DNA of 64,000 bases from Planctomycetota bacterium (GTDB lineage Bacteria; Planctomycetota; Planctomycetia; Pirellulales; Pirellulaceae), in the NCBI GenBank assembly GCA_029259935.1, contig JAJDEH010000109.1, positions 31,442-95,441 of the forward strand. The letters run 5' to 3'. Numbering within the stretch: the first letter of the stretch is position 1; every line of letters starts with the position of its first letter. The position numbers and the translations under genes are program-made. The notes beneath the pieces were generated by a model, which saw nothing but the letters and a program-made list of their open reading frames with translations, did no database searches and was not told the DNA's origin. Below, piece after piece: positions 46,941-56,412 of this stretch.

Positions 46941-47990
46941 TCACGAAAGCACCTTCAAAAGACACCCGGCGATACGATCGATCGGCAGAACTTTGTCCGC
47001 CAGGCCGGCTTCCACCGCCACCCCCGGCATGCCAAAAACCACGCAGCTTTCCTCGTCCTGCGCGATCGTGAATCCTCCCTCCTGACGAATCGATCGGAGG
47101 CCCTCCAGCCCGTCGCGGCCCATGCCGGTCAGAATAATCGCCAAGGATTTTTTACCAAATGTCCGGGCGACCGACTGAAACAAGTGCGTGGCCGATGGAC
47201 GAAAACCGTCGATCGGATCCTCGTCGGACAGGACAACACGCCCGCCGCGCGCCACTCCCAGGTGGCGATCTTGCGGCGCGATATAAACCGTTCCCGGCTT
47301 GAGCAACTCATTTTCTTCCGCCAGTTTCACTGGATGCGGCACGCTCGAATCAAGCCAGTTGGCGAAGCCTTCCACGAATCCGGCGGCGATGTGCTGCACC
47401 ACGACGACAGGCACGGGAATGTCGGGCGGCAGCCCACTGAGTAGGCAGTTTAACGCGGGCGGGCCGCCGGTCGACGTAGCGATCGCGATCACGGCCACTT
47501 CCGGCGCGACGCAATCGGGGCGCTGGGGCGTTTCCGCTTGGCTTCGCGTGGGCTTGTCCGGTGGTTCGACCCGGCGGCGATGCCGCACCACTTTCACATC
47601 CGCCATGGCCTTCACCGTCTCGATCATTTCGCGCGCGGATTGCTCAAACCTTGGCGACTTGGGACCAGCCGGTTTTGCCAGCAACGTCAGCGCGCCGGCC
47701 CGCAGCGCTTGCATGGCGGCCTCGACTTCCTGAATGACCGTGCTGGAAGAAACAATGACGATCGACGTCGGAGCGTCGATCATGATCTCTTTGGTCGCTT
47801 CGAATCCGTTCATGCCTGGCATTTGGATGTCCATGGTAATGACATCCGGCCGCAACTCTTTCGCCATGCGGACGCCTTCCAAGCCACACACGGCCGTGCC
47901 AACGACCTCAATATCCGGATCACTGCCGAGGATCTCGGCAATCGATTGGCGCGAAGTCGGAGAGTCGTCGACGATGAGTACGCGCGGCAT
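46941..47990 (-). CDS. cheB: Chemoreceptor methylesterase CheB
   Basis: Removes methyl groups from receptor glutamates and deamidates glutamines; 349 residues. N-terminal receiver with Asp54 (VITMDIQMPGMNGFEAT) and C-terminal esterase with the catalytic triad: Ser173 (IATSTGGPPAL), His200 (VVVQHIAAGF) and Asp293 (LTGMGRDGLEGL). A linker of about 30 residues joins them. Its phosphorylation by CheA should activate the esterase. Downstream of cheA (12-base gap). Confidence 0.95.
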   Translation of the reverse strand: MPRVLIVDDSPTSRQSIAEILGSDPDIEVVGTAVCGLEGVRMAKELRPDVITMDIQMPGMNGFEATKEIMIDAPTSIVIVSSSTVIQEVEAAMQALRAGALTLLAKPAGPKSPRFEQSAREMIETVKAMADVKVVRHRRRVEPPDKPTRSQAETPQRPDCVAPEVAVIAIATSTGGPPALNCLLSGLPPDIPVPVVVVQHIAAGFVEGFANWLDSSVPHPVKLAEENELLKPGTVYIAPQDRHLGVARGGRVVLSDEDPIDGFRPSATHLFQSVARTFGKKSLAIILTGMGRDGLEGLRSIRQEGGFTIAQDEESCVVFGMPGVAVEAGLADKVLPIDRIAGCLLKVLS

Positions 47991-48001
47991 CAGTGCATCC
48001 T

Positions 48002-50314
48002 TTACAGCAACTGCTGAACGGTTTCCAACAAGTTGGTTTGATCGAAGTTGCTCTTGACCAGATAAGCGTTGGCGCCCACTCGGACACCGCGAGTCTTGTC
48101 TTCAGCGGATCCCCGGGCGGTGACCAGCACCACGGGAAGGTTGGCAAATTGGCTCGAGTTGCGAATCGACGACGTGAGGTCGAATCCATTCATTCGTGGC
48201 ATGTCGACGTCGCTGACCACGAGATCAAAGGTGTCGCGCTCCAGGAACTGCCAGGCTTGTCGCCCGTCGACGGCCGCCACGACTTCGTACCCGGCGGTTT
48301 CCAAAATGCTCTTCATCAGTGTGCGTGTCGTCACGGAGTCATCCACCACCAGCAAACGCCGCCGCGCGAAATCCGTCGTCAACTCCGGCGCGGAAATCGA
48401 GGTGGTCCGCGCGGGTGCTTGGCCGAGCGCGGTACGAATCACGTTGGCCACGTTCAGCACCAGCGCCACAGTTCCGGTTGGCAGTAGTGTCGCGCCGGCA
48501 ACATGGCGAACGCGGCGAATCCGGGCACCAAGATTCTTCACCAGCACTTCCTGCTCGGCAGTGACCTCATCGACCAGCAAAGCGCAGTGCTGCTCGCCCG
48601 CGCTAACAATCACCGCTAGTTGCTTGCCTTCACCTACCGGCAGCCTGGGCCGACCGATTTCCAGCGTGGCTGCTAGTTCAGCGATGGGAATCGGAGTTTC
48701 GCCGAGCAGTAGTACATCGCGACCGCTAATGGATCCTATCTTGTCCGAGTCAAAACGGACGATCTTCCGCACCGTGGCGGTGGGCAGCGCGAATGATTGG
48801 TCGCCAACCACCGCCAACATGCAGCGGATCGTGGTTAGGGTCAGCGGCACGGTTAGCGTAAACGTCGTACCGGCACCTTCATGAAAAGCGACGTCGACCG
48901 CGCCGTGCAACGCCTCAATTTGACTCTGCACCACGTCCAGTCCGACACCGCGTCCCGAAACATCCGTCACGATGGCGGCCGTCGAGAACCCTGGCATGAA
49001 GACCAAGCGGGCCAATTCGCGCTCGTCTTCCGGTTCGGCCAGCCCTTGCTTACGCGCCTTCGCGCGAATGCGTTCCAAATTGAACCCGCGTCCGTCGTCG
49101 GAAACGATGATCTCTACTTGGCCACCCCGCAAGGCGGCGGCAACCGTGATGTGTCCAACCGGTGGTTTGTTGTTTTCCTGTCGCACGTTGGGCGGTTCAA
49201 TTCCGTGGTCGACGGCATTGCGAACCAAGTGCATGAGCGGGTCTTTGATTCCTTCCAGAACCGAGCGGTCGACCTCCACGTCCGTCCCGTCGACGGTGAG
49301 GTTTATTTGTTTATTCGTTGTTTGAGCTAGATCGCGAACGGCTCGCTCAAAGCCGCCACAGGCCTCCGCGAAAGGCAGCATCCGCACCCGATGAACTTCG
49401 TCATCCAAAGTGGCGCTGTTTTGAGCAAGCAAACGGCCGTCCGCAATCATGTTGGCCGAGAGCTGATCCAAGTCTTTCGCCAAGTCGACGATTCGCTGGC
49501 TTGTTCGCTCAAGCATCGCGGTCGTTCGCCGAGGCAGCACTGCGGCGCCTGGCGAATCAGTCGCATGTTCTTCACTTTTCTTACAGAGTTTTCGAATCGG
49601 CCGTTCAAGGTCGCGCCACTCGTTTCGCAGGGCGGCGGCCGACTCACTGATCGCCGCCGCGTCCACGGCTCGAAACTCGACCCGCCGACGCGCCACCAGT
49701 AATTCGCCGCTTTGTGCCAACAGCGAGTCCAGCTTGTTCGCCGAGACGCGGATCGTCGTGCCGACGCCGCCGGTCGGAGTGGGCGATGGCTCTTTCGTCG
49801 GCGCATGCTGGTGATCGTCTAGTTCGTCCAAGCCGGAAGCCACCGACTCGTTCCGCGAATCATCCGCCGCCGCGTCAGACTTGACGGCCGTCCCTCGCGC
49901 GGCCGGTCCGTTGCCCGCGGCCACATCGAGCAATTCGTCGAGCATACCGCTCAACGAACTACCCGCTAGTTCTTGATCAAAACGCAGGCGCGTGCCGGCA
50001 TCGGCGATGGCATCGGCGGCGGCCAACAGCAAAGATGCCAGCCTTGGTGTGAACTCGCGGCCGCCATCTCGCACGGCGCAGAGGATTTCTTCTATGTGAT
50101 GACATGCACTCTCGATCATCTCCACGCTCACGGCGCGAGACGCCCCCTTCAAACTGTGCACGGATCGAAACAGCAATTTTAAGATTTCCGCTCGTTCCTT
50201 GTCCGCCGGGTCCTTCTCCAGCGCAAGCAGCTCGCGAGTCAAAGCTTCCACGTGTTCATGCAGCTCTTCCAAGAACGTCGCCATCAGCCGTTTTGCTAGT
50301 TCTTGTTTGTCCAT
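48002..50314 (-). CDS. cheA: Hybrid chemotaxis histidine kinase CheA with C-terminal receiver
   Basis: Kinase of 770 residues. HPt domain with His53 (FRSVHSLKGASRAV), then a poorly conserved linker (110-170), dimerisation (about 175-300), HATPase (DPLMHLVRNAVDHGIEPPNVR, DDGRGFNLERIRAKA, GRGVGLDVVQSQIEALHG) and a CheW-like domain (about 510-630). A receiver (RLLVVDDSVTTRTLMKSIL, LVVSDVDMPRMNG, about 650-765) follows. The P2 domain that binds CheY in E. coli is absent. CheA-REC hybrids like this are found in Wsp-type and other alternative systems. Confidence 0.95.
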   Translation of the reverse strand: MDKQELAKRLMATFLEELHEHVEALTRELLALEKDPADKERAEILKLLFRSVHSLKGASRAVSVEMIESACHHIEEILCAVRDGGREFTPRLASLLLAAADAIADAGTRLRFDQELAGSSLSGMLDELLDVAAGNGPAARGTAVKSDAAADDSRNESVASGLDELDDHQHAPTKEPSPTPTGGVGTTIRVSANKLDSLLAQSGELLVARRRVEFRAVDAAAISESAAALRNEWRDLERPIRKLCKKSEEHATDSPGAAVLPRRTTAMLERTSQRIVDLAKDLDQLSANMIADGRLLAQNSATLDDEVHRVRMLPFAEACGGFERAVRDLAQTTNKQINLTVDGTDVEVDRSVLEGIKDPLMHLVRNAVDHGIEPPNVRQENNKPPVGHITVAAALRGGQVEIIVSDDGRGFNLERIRAKARKQGLAEPEDERELARLVFMPGFSTAAIVTDVSGRGVGLDVVQSQIEALHGAVDVAFHEGAGTTFTLTVPLTLTTIRCMLAVVGDQSFALPTATVRKIVRFDSDKIGSISGRDVLLLGETPIPIAELAATLEIGRPRLPVGEGKQLAVIVSAGEQHCALLVDEVTAEQEVLVKNLGARIRRVRHVAGATLLPTGTVALVLNVANVIRTALGQAPARTTSISAPELTTDFARRRLLVVDDSVTTRTLMKSILETAGYEVVAAVDGRQAWQFLERDTFDLVVSDVDMPRMNGFDLTSSIRNSSQFANLPVVLVTARGSAEDKTRGVRVGANAYLVKSNFDQTNLLETVQQLL

Positions 50315-50362
50315 GATTGAAGTCTCGGAATCTGGCGGGCAGCCAACATGAAAGCCGCGCGG

Positions 50363-51997
50363 CTACTCGGCAACCAAGCTGGCCAATTCGTTGCTCAGTG
50401 CGTTCAGATTTTGGGCGGCGGTTTCAATTTGACGAATGGCTTCGACGTTTTGCCGCGTGACGTTGTCGATGTTGCGGATGCCTTCATTCAGTTGCCCGAC
50501 CCCGGCAGCTTGCTGGTTTGCCGAGGCGGAGATTTGTTTCGCGGTCTTGGCCCCCTCGGCCAGTGTTTCGGCGAGGGCGTGGATCGTCTCTCCCGCTTTC
50601 GCGATGACGTCGCTTGCCGACGACACCGCTCGAGTGCCTTGTTCGGTCGAAAGCACCGCGCTGTTGGTGGCTTGCTGAATTTCGCCCAGGATTTGCCGAA
50701 CTTGCCGGGTCGCTTTCTTGGATTGCTCGGCCAAAGATTTGACCTCCGACGCCACGACGGCGAATCCTTTGCCATGCTCGCCGGCCCGCGATGCTTCGAC
50801 GGCGGCGTTCAAGGCAAGAACGTTGGTCTGCTCGGCAATGTCGTTAACCGTGGCCGTGATCTCGCCGATCGCTTGCGCTCGTTCGGCCAAGGACAAGATG
50901 TTTTCGGCCAGCGACTCGACTTGCTCCCGGACTTGCTTCATGGACAGAATCGACTCTTCGATCGCCTGCTGGCCCGCGTTGCCGACCTCGCCAATGTGCC
51001 GCGCGGACTCGGCGACTTGGTTGGATCGCTCGACGGCCTGCTGTGCCGTCTGTGCAATTTCTTCGGCGGTGGCGACCGTTTCCGAAACACCGGTCGCCTG
51101 CTGCTGCGCGCCAACCGACTGTTGTGTCGTGGTGGCGAGGATCTCTTGACTCGCACCGGCCAGCCGCTGCACGGCGTCGCGGATAGCTTCAAACAGCTTG
51201 CCGCGCTCTTGTTCGGCTGTTTTGCGAGCCGTGATGTCTTGCATGGTCGAGATGAACAGCTTTTCACCCAGGTGGTTCATTTCGGTCACGCGCATTGCCA
51301 CGGGAAACTTCGTTCCGTCGCGCTGTTTGGCCGTCACCTCCGACTCGGGCCCGGCGACACGCACCTCGCCCGGCGCCAAATCACCGTTGTCGTAGTTGGC
51401 GTCCTCGTCGTACAACGCGGAAGCCAGCCTGGAGGCCTTCTGGCCGATGAGGTCCCGGCCGGTAAAACCAAACATTTTTTCCACGGCCGCGTTGCACGAA
51501 AGGACGTTGCCTTCATGGTCTAGCGTGACGATCGCGTCGGCCGTCGAATCAAAAATCGCGCGCGTTCTCTCTTCCTGCGCCTTCACGTCATTAATGGTCT
51601 GACGCAGATTCTCCGTCATCAAGCGAATCGAAGTTTCGAGGGTTCCCACCTCGCCAATCTGCCGAACTTCGGGAAACTCGACGTCGAGGTCGCCGCCCGC
51701 GATCTGATCGGCAGTGAGGGTGAGTTTCCGCAAGGAAGAAATCAGCACGACGGACGCAAAAAACGTAACGCCCACGCCAACGATGAGTACCAGCGCGCCG
51801 ACGCCCGCCAATCTGGGTGCTAATTCCGCGAGCGAGCGCTGGGCAACCGATTCATCCACTGCCCGCTCAAGCACCTGTTGGCATTGGTTGTACGAAAAGT
51901 AGCCCATAATTCCCAGCGACACGAACATCACGATCGCCGTGAGAAGAGAGATATGCCAACGCAACGACAGTCTTTCAAGGAGTTGTTTGAGGTTCAC
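50363..51997 (-). CDS. Methyl-accepting chemoreceptor with PAS domain
   Basis: Receptor of 544 residues. Two membrane helices (about 16-35 and 63-88) leave only about 27 residues outside the membrane, too few for a ligand domain. A HAMP region (about 89-135), then a PAS domain (about 143-260: AIFDSTADAIVTLDHEGNVLSCNAAVEKMFGFTGRDLIG), then the signalling domain with the hairpin signature IAEQTNVLALNAAVEASRAGEHGKGFAVVASEVKSLAEQS. Sensing is thus probably cytoplasmic, through PAS. No pentapeptide tether for CheR/CheB is seen at the end (SNELASLVAE). Confidence 0.92.
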   Translation of the reverse strand: MNLKQLLERLSLRWHISLLTAIVMFVSLGIMGYFSYNQCQQVLERAVDESVAQRSLAELAPRLAGVGALVLIVGVGVTFFASVVLISSLRKLTLTADQIAGGDLDVEFPEVRQIGEVGTLETSIRLMTENLRQTINDVKAQEERTRAIFDSTADAIVTLDHEGNVLSCNAAVEKMFGFTGRDLIGQKASRLASALYDEDANYDNGDLAPGEVRVAGPESEVTAKQRDGTKFPVAMRVTEMNHLGEKLFISTMQDITARKTAEQERGKLFEAIRDAVQRLAGASQEILATTTQQSVGAQQQATGVSETVATAEEIAQTAQQAVERSNQVAESARHIGEVGNAGQQAIEESILSMKQVREQVESLAENILSLAERAQAIGEITATVNDIAEQTNVLALNAAVEASRAGEHGKGFAVVASEVKSLAEQSKKATRQVRQILGEIQQATNSAVLSTEQGTRAVSSASDVIAKAGETIHALAETLAEGAKTAKQISASANQQAAGVGQLNEGIRNIDNVTRQNVEAIRQIETAAQNLNALSNELASLVAE

Positions 51998-52061
51998 GCT
52001 AGTTTCTCGTGTTGATCTTCGTTGTGTGAGGCACGGGTGCCATGTCTAATTCTAGTTCAAA

Positions 52062-52685
52062 TCAGCCGTCCGTTTCGTCGATGTACAATCTCGGGTCCTT
52101 GAGCAATGTCTCGCCATCCAACACCAGCAGCGCGTCCTTGGTCACTCCACGCAGATATTCGCGACTTACTCCGGCCACCGAGCCAGGCGTGTCGAGGATT
52201 TCATCGATTCCCAGCAGGCGAACTTCCTCGATGGCGTCGGCAATCACGCCAAATTCGACACGATCATCTCCCAGCACCAATACTTGCGGCCGGTTGGAGA
52301 TTTGGTCGCGGCCAATTTCAAGCAGAACGGCAAGATTGATCACGGCCAGCACTTCGCCCCGCAGATTGGTGAGCCCCGCCAGGAAGTCCGGCCCGCCGGG
52401 CAGCGGAGTCAACTTTTCTGGCCGAATGACTTCTCGCACGAATCGAGTTTCGATGGCCAGCGGCTCGGTTCCCAATCGCAGCGCGACCACTTCTAAAACC
52501 TGACTGGTGTTGGGCGTCGGATCCGGCACGCGAGCCAATGCCGCGGCGCGTTCATCCATAACCGCCTTGGCTTGCTCGGGCGAAAGCTGCTCGGCGGCCG
52601 TCAGCGCTTGTTGGGCGCGCGATAACCGCTGTTTGAGTTCTTCCCAGTTGATTCCCGTTGATGGTGAATTCGCGGAATCGCTCAT
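52062..52685 (-). CDS. cheW: CheW coupling protein
   Basis: Couples receptor to CheA; 207 residues. The SH3-like CheW domain occupies about 60-200: QVLEVVALRLGTEPLAIETRFVREVIRPEKLTPLPGGPDFLAGLTNLRGEVLAVINLAVLLEIG. An N-terminal extension of 55 residues (LSRAQQALTAAEQLSPEQAKAVMDERAAALARV) is helical. ATG 52685 overlaps the cheR stop as ATGA. Confidence 0.93.
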   Translation of the reverse strand: MSDSANSPSTGINWEELKQRLSRAQQALTAAEQLSPEQAKAVMDERAAALARVPDPTPNTSQVLEVVALRLGTEPLAIETRFVREVIRPEKLTPLPGGPDFLAGLTNLRGEVLAVINLAVLLEIGRDQISNRPQVLVLGDDRVEFGVIADAIEEVRLLGIDEILDTPGSVAGVSREYLRGVTKDALLVLDGETLLKDPRLYIDETDG

Positions 52686-54163
52686 TCGTGTCTCCCCAGC
52701 GCGGCGTCGATGGCCGCCAACTGAACCACGGCCGCGGCGGCGAGTCGTCCCGCCGTTTCGCCTTCAGAGTAGGGCACGATTTCGTCCGGTAAAACTAGCT
52801 GGCACAAGTCCCGGGCATTTCGAAAGTGACGACGGGCTTCGTCCAAGTTTCCTCGTCGCTGCAAAATAGATCCCAAGGTAAAGTGGGCAATCGCCAAACG
52901 CCGGTCAAGGAAAATGGCGCGCCGCGCTGCGTCGGCGGCCTCGGTGTCTTGGTTCACTTCCAGCAGGAGAACCGCGTGCAGATAGTGCAACTCGGGCGAG
53001 AGTGGATGAAGCTTCGCCGCTTCCTCGCCTTTTTGCACGGCCCGCCGGGTATCGATATTCGCGACCGCCTTGACATGCAATACACAAGCCTCGACTTCCG
53101 TCAGCCACGGCTCGGTCACTTCGGCCGCCCGGCCGTAGTAGCCTTGCTCCAGCAATCTTGCCGCTTCCGCGAGTGCATCCACGCGAAGTGTCACTTCAGG
53201 TAACCGCGAGCCGAGCGCCGGATTGGCTTGCCTGACGGGTGACTTCATCGTTGATCGCGGCGAGCTACGTTCTGGGCTGATCGTGGACGGTAGGTTCTGA
53301 CCGATCCGCGGTAACGTTTCTTTCACATCTTTCTCGATCAGCGGGCGACGGTAAAACAGCCCGCTGTTCGTAACCACCGTCTCGAAATTTGCATAATCGT
53401 CCAAAGGCGGATCTCCAGAGGCGGTGATCAGCCAGCCGCCGTCGGCTAAGGAATCGTACAGCCGGCGAGCTACGTCACCGATTGCTTTCGTTCCCAAATA
53501 GATGAGTACATTGCGACACAGAATTAAATCCATGTTCATCGTGCCCGTCACATGGGATGGATAAACGTCGAGTGCCAGATTCAAGAACTCGAATTGAACC
53601 TGCTTGCAAATTCGCGCGTGAAGCTGATAGCGGTCGTCTTGCAACGTGAGAAAGTCCTTGGCCGCGGCCATGCTCTCGCCGCGCAGCGACCATTTTCGAT
53701 AGGATCCTTCGCGCGCCTTCGCCAGCGCGTCCGAAGAAATGTCCGTTGCCAGGATGTGAGCCAATGGCCCCAAGCCCTCCTGGTCGCAGAGGATCGCGAG
53801 CGAATACGGTTCCTCTCCCGAGGCACAGCCCGCGCTCCAAATGCGAAGCGTGTGCGCCACGCCGCGCCGCCGCCGAATTTCGGGAAAGATCGTTCCGCGA
53901 ATTTGCTCGAATTGCGCGGGCTCGCGAAAGAAATAAGTCTCGCCGACTGTCAGCTCGACGATCAAATCGTCCAGCGCGGCAGTATCGTGTTCCAATAGCC
54001 GCGCAAACCGGTGCATGTTGCTTACGTCCAACCGGTCCATGGTTCGTTCGATACCTTGCATCGTCGCATCGCGCTGATTCGCCCGGAACGCCAATCCAGT
54101 GCGCGCGGCCAGCAAGCGCAGGACCGCTTCATAGCCGGAATCATTCGACGACGACTGGGTCAC
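52682..54163 (-). CDS. cheR: Chemoreceptor methyltransferase CheR with C-terminal TPR
   Basis: SAM-dependent methyltransferase of receptor glutamates; 493 residues. The N-terminal half is the CheR core: LTVGETYFFREPAQF, LRIWSAGCASGEEPYSLAIL (SAM motif), TDISSDALAKAREGSYRKWSLRG, MDLILCRNVLIYL. The C-terminal half (about 325-490) reads as TPR motifs (LHPLSPELHYLHAVLLLEVNQDTEAADAARRAIFLDRRLAIAHFTLGSILQRRGNLDEARRHFRNA). CheR-TPR is the WspC layout. The start is GTG 54163, overlapping the upstream cheW stop (GTGA). Confidence 0.93.
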   Translation of the reverse strand: MTQSSSNDSGYEAVLRLLAARTGLAFRANQRDATMQGIERTMDRLDVSNMHRFARLLEHDTAALDDLIVELTVGETYFFREPAQFEQIRGTIFPEIRRRRGVAHTLRIWSAGCASGEEPYSLAILCDQEGLGPLAHILATDISSDALAKAREGSYRKWSLRGESMAAAKDFLTLQDDRYQLHARICKQVQFEFLNLALDVYPSHVTGTMNMDLILCRNVLIYLGTKAIGDVARRLYDSLADGGWLITASGDPPLDDYANFETVVTNSGLFYRRPLIEKDVKETLPRIGQNLPSTISPERSSPRSTMKSPVRQANPALGSRLPEVTLRVDALAEAARLLEQGYYGRAAEVTEPWLTEVEACVLHVKAVANIDTRRAVQKGEEAAKLHPLSPELHYLHAVLLLEVNQDTEAADAARRAIFLDRRLAIAHFTLGSILQRRGNLDEARRHFRNARDLCQLVLPDEIVPYSEGETAGRLAAAAVVQLAAIDAALGRHE

Positions 54164-54645
54164 GACGCCACCTCGGTTGCGGAACGGTCCGCCAACAGCC
54201 CGACGACGGACGATATTTCATTTTCAGACAACAACTGGGTTGAATCGAGTACGTGAACCATGCCGTCCGCCGTGTTGACGACGAGGTCCACGAAATACGA
54301 GGCGGAACCCTTGGGCTCCGACGCCTCGGGCATCTCAACTTCCAGCGCGATCAGATCCAGCGCGCGATCGACTCGCAGCGCGACCGGTTGGTCGCCCGAC
54401 CGCAGCAGTACCAGATGATCTGAATGACGCATCGCCTGTTCAGGAAATCCGAACATCGCACGTGTGTTGAGTACCGGCACGGCGCGTCCCCGCAAATTTA
54501 GAAGCCCCTCGATCGCGCGAGGTACGTTCGGCATGGGCGTGAGAGTCGCCGCGCGCAAAACCTCCAAGACATCTTCCGAGCGGAGCCCGAATTGTTGACC
54601 ATGAACCTCGAAGACGAGAATTTCGATACGCATCCGCCTATCCAT
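54160..54645 (-). CDS. cheW: CheW coupling protein
   Basis: Second CheW, 161 residues, first gene of the operon. Core: EILVFEVHGQQFGLRSEDVLEVLRAATLTPMPNVPRAIEGLLNLRGRAVPVLNTRAMFGF. No extension. Two different CheW proteins in one operon, separated by CheR-TPR, match the wspB-wspC-wspD order. It ends in GTGA overlap with cheR. Confidence 0.93.
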   Translation of the reverse strand: MDRRMRIEILVFEVHGQQFGLRSEDVLEVLRAATLTPMPNVPRAIEGLLNLRGRAVPVLNTRAMFGFPEQAMRHSDHLVLLRSGDQPVALRVDRALDLIALEVEMPEASEPKGSASYFVDLVVNTADGMVHVLDSTQLLSENEISSVVGLLADRSATEVAS

Positions 54646-55034
54646 TCTGGCCGACCTACTCGAATCACGCTGGAACCAGCTTACAAGTCGACCAACTTCT
54701 AGCGAGGCAGTGCCTCAGACCAATACGAGCTATCGCTCGGACTCAATGACCCGCTCCCGTTGGTCACTGAAACTTGACTCAAATGCAACAACATTCCACC
54801 ATCCACTAACCTAGTTTAAGCGACCGGAGCCGTTGTCTCCAGCAATCCTTGGACGTATCCTTCATTCGAAAAGCTCCGAAGGTCGGATTAGGGCCATTCA
54901 AGCGATGATTCGGCGGGATTTTCGCTCAAATCCAACTACAGGAGTGGCGGCCGACGTTGCCAATCGCTTGGAGGACGGCCGCGCCACGCCGAAGATCGCC
55001 GCGCCGTTTACGTGGCCGGCGCGCGGTTGCCGCT
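54646..55034. promoter_or_regulatory. Upstream region of the chemosensory operon
   Basis: About 389 bases, which should hold the operon promoter on the minus strand. Two small hairpins are visible: GAGGCA-G-TGCCTC (54704-54716) and CGAGC-TATC-GCTCG (54726-54739). No convincing sigma-70 or sigma-54 promoter was found. Confidence 0.35.
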
Positions 55035-56273
55035 TTAGCGCGATACCGTTTGGTCACGGTTTGCCGCTTGCCGGATGGGGCCGTCGCCGACCAGATCGCG
55101 GGCAATTTTTTGGCCCAGCATCTGTTGGCCTTCTTCAAAGAGGTGGCAAGTATCGAAGAAGAACTGCTCGCGAGGCTGCAAGTTCGATTTGCCCCACGTT
55201 TCGAGGTCGACAACTTGCAAGCCGCGCTTGGCGGCCATGTCGCGCAAGCGGCGATTGTAAACCGCCACGATCTTGGCCACGACTCGCGGATCGTTCGTAA
55301 AGTGCGGAAGATGGCCCGCGGACAATGCTTCGCTGCTGGGCACTTCATCCGGAACGAACAGCGCCGGCAGGGTCAGCAAAACCACTCGGCTGCCAACCGA
55401 CTGCATTTCGTCCACGATCTGTTCGACATCGGAGAGAATGGACGAAAACGAATGCCGTTCCAACGCCGCGAAAAGCGCTGAGTCGCCACTGGATTCTTTC
55501 TGCTTGGCGTACTGCTGCATGGCGTCTTGCTGCTGGCCTGAGCCCCAGGAGCCAACTTTATTCCATGCCTTCGAGGCCAGCAGCAGGGTCGCGAATCGGT
55601 ACTTCACGCCGCCCACGACAACCGCAAGTTCCTTATCGCTGTAGAGCGCATTCCATCCCAGATAGATCGTGGTCACGTCGGGCTGCAGTGCTTTAAACTG
55701 GTCGATTCGTTGCAGCACGTGGCGCGGCGAATACCCCTCCACGCCTCCGTTGACGACTTCGATTTCATGGCCAAGTTGCGCGAACTCTCGCTCCATGACG
55801 CGGCTGTAACAGTGCTGATTGAACAGCGACCCAAAGGTGCAAGAATCACCCAGGCAAAGAACTCTCCGACGCGTTCTCGTTTCATCCAGTTCAGGCCCCA
55901 CGAATCCGCTGGAATTGATTTGCAAGATCACGTCGTCCGGCGCGACGTCCAAATGCCGGGCACGTGTCTTCAAGTAAGAAACGCCCAGTACCTTGCCCGT
56001 GCGTTGCTTGCCGGCGATGGCCTGATCGAGCGTGGCTTGGAATCCGTTCTTGAGTTGCCAGGATCCGGTCGCGGCGGGATTGGCCACTTCATAGTCATCC
56101 AACGTACTCGGCGAGACGCTGCGGACGTTTTCGAAATACGCCAGAAAACCCCGCGCGCCAAACTCGACCATTCCCGCCAACAGCAGCACGTAGACCGTGG
56201 TCGCGATGAGACGAACACGGAGCCTTGTCTTTCTGCGTGGCCGGCGGCGACCGCGTTGATTATGCTCAGCCAT
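55035..56273 (-). CDS. SGNH/GDSL-like hydrolase, membrane-anchored
   Basis: Protein of 412 residues. An N-terminal helix (LRVRLIATTVYVLLLAGMVEFGARGF, about 18-43) anchors it. Block I of the SGNH fold is VLCLGDSCTFGSL (Ser144), and the distal DTCHLFEEGQQ supplies the Asp-X-X-His pair. GGVEGYSPRHVLQRID and TTIYLGWNALY stand in for blocks II and III. Substrate unknown; such enzymes often de-acylate polysaccharides. ATG 56273 lies within a 19-bp tandem duplication, so the upstream part differs by copy; ATG 56303 would add ten residues. Confidence 0.75.
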   Translation of the reverse strand: MAEHNQRGRRRPRRKTRLRVRLIATTVYVLLLAGMVEFGARGFLAYFENVRSVSPSTLDDYEVANPAATGSWQLKNGFQATLDQAIAGKQRTGKVLGVSYLKTRARHLDVAPDDVILQINSSGFVGPELDETRTRRRVLCLGDSCTFGSLFNQHCYSRVMEREFAQLGHEIEVVNGGVEGYSPRHVLQRIDQFKALQPDVTTIYLGWNALYSDKELAVVVGGVKYRFATLLLASKAWNKVGSWGSGQQQDAMQQYAKQKESSGDSALFAALERHSFSSILSDVEQIVDEMQSVGSRVVLLTLPALFVPDEVPSSEALSAGHLPHFTNDPRVVAKIVAVYNRRLRDMAAKRGLQVVDLETWGKSNLQPREQFFFDTCHLFEEGQQMLGQKIARDLVGDGPIRQAANRDQTVSR

Positions 56274-56292
56274 GTTGATTATGCTCAGCCAT
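56255..56292. repeat. 19-bp tandem duplication at the SGNH gene start
   Basis: Unit 56255-56273 recurs at 56274-56292. It includes the start ATG and next codons; the upstream copy is in another frame, since 19 is not a multiple of three, and would encode only MAEHNQHG and stop. Confidence 0.85.
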
Positions 56293-56412
56293 TTCGAGTC
56301 CAACCAAGTGGGGGATATGAAATTGATCCGATTACTCTACCCGTGCCATCGAATGCAGCGCCGGGAAGTTACTAGAATTCGTTCTAGCCAGCAATCGCAC
56401 TCTGCCAGCGTC

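Noticed and set aside
50348..51523. 391-codon plus-strand open frame
   Set aside because: Opposite the chemoreceptor; rich in Gly, Arg and Leu as shadow frames are.
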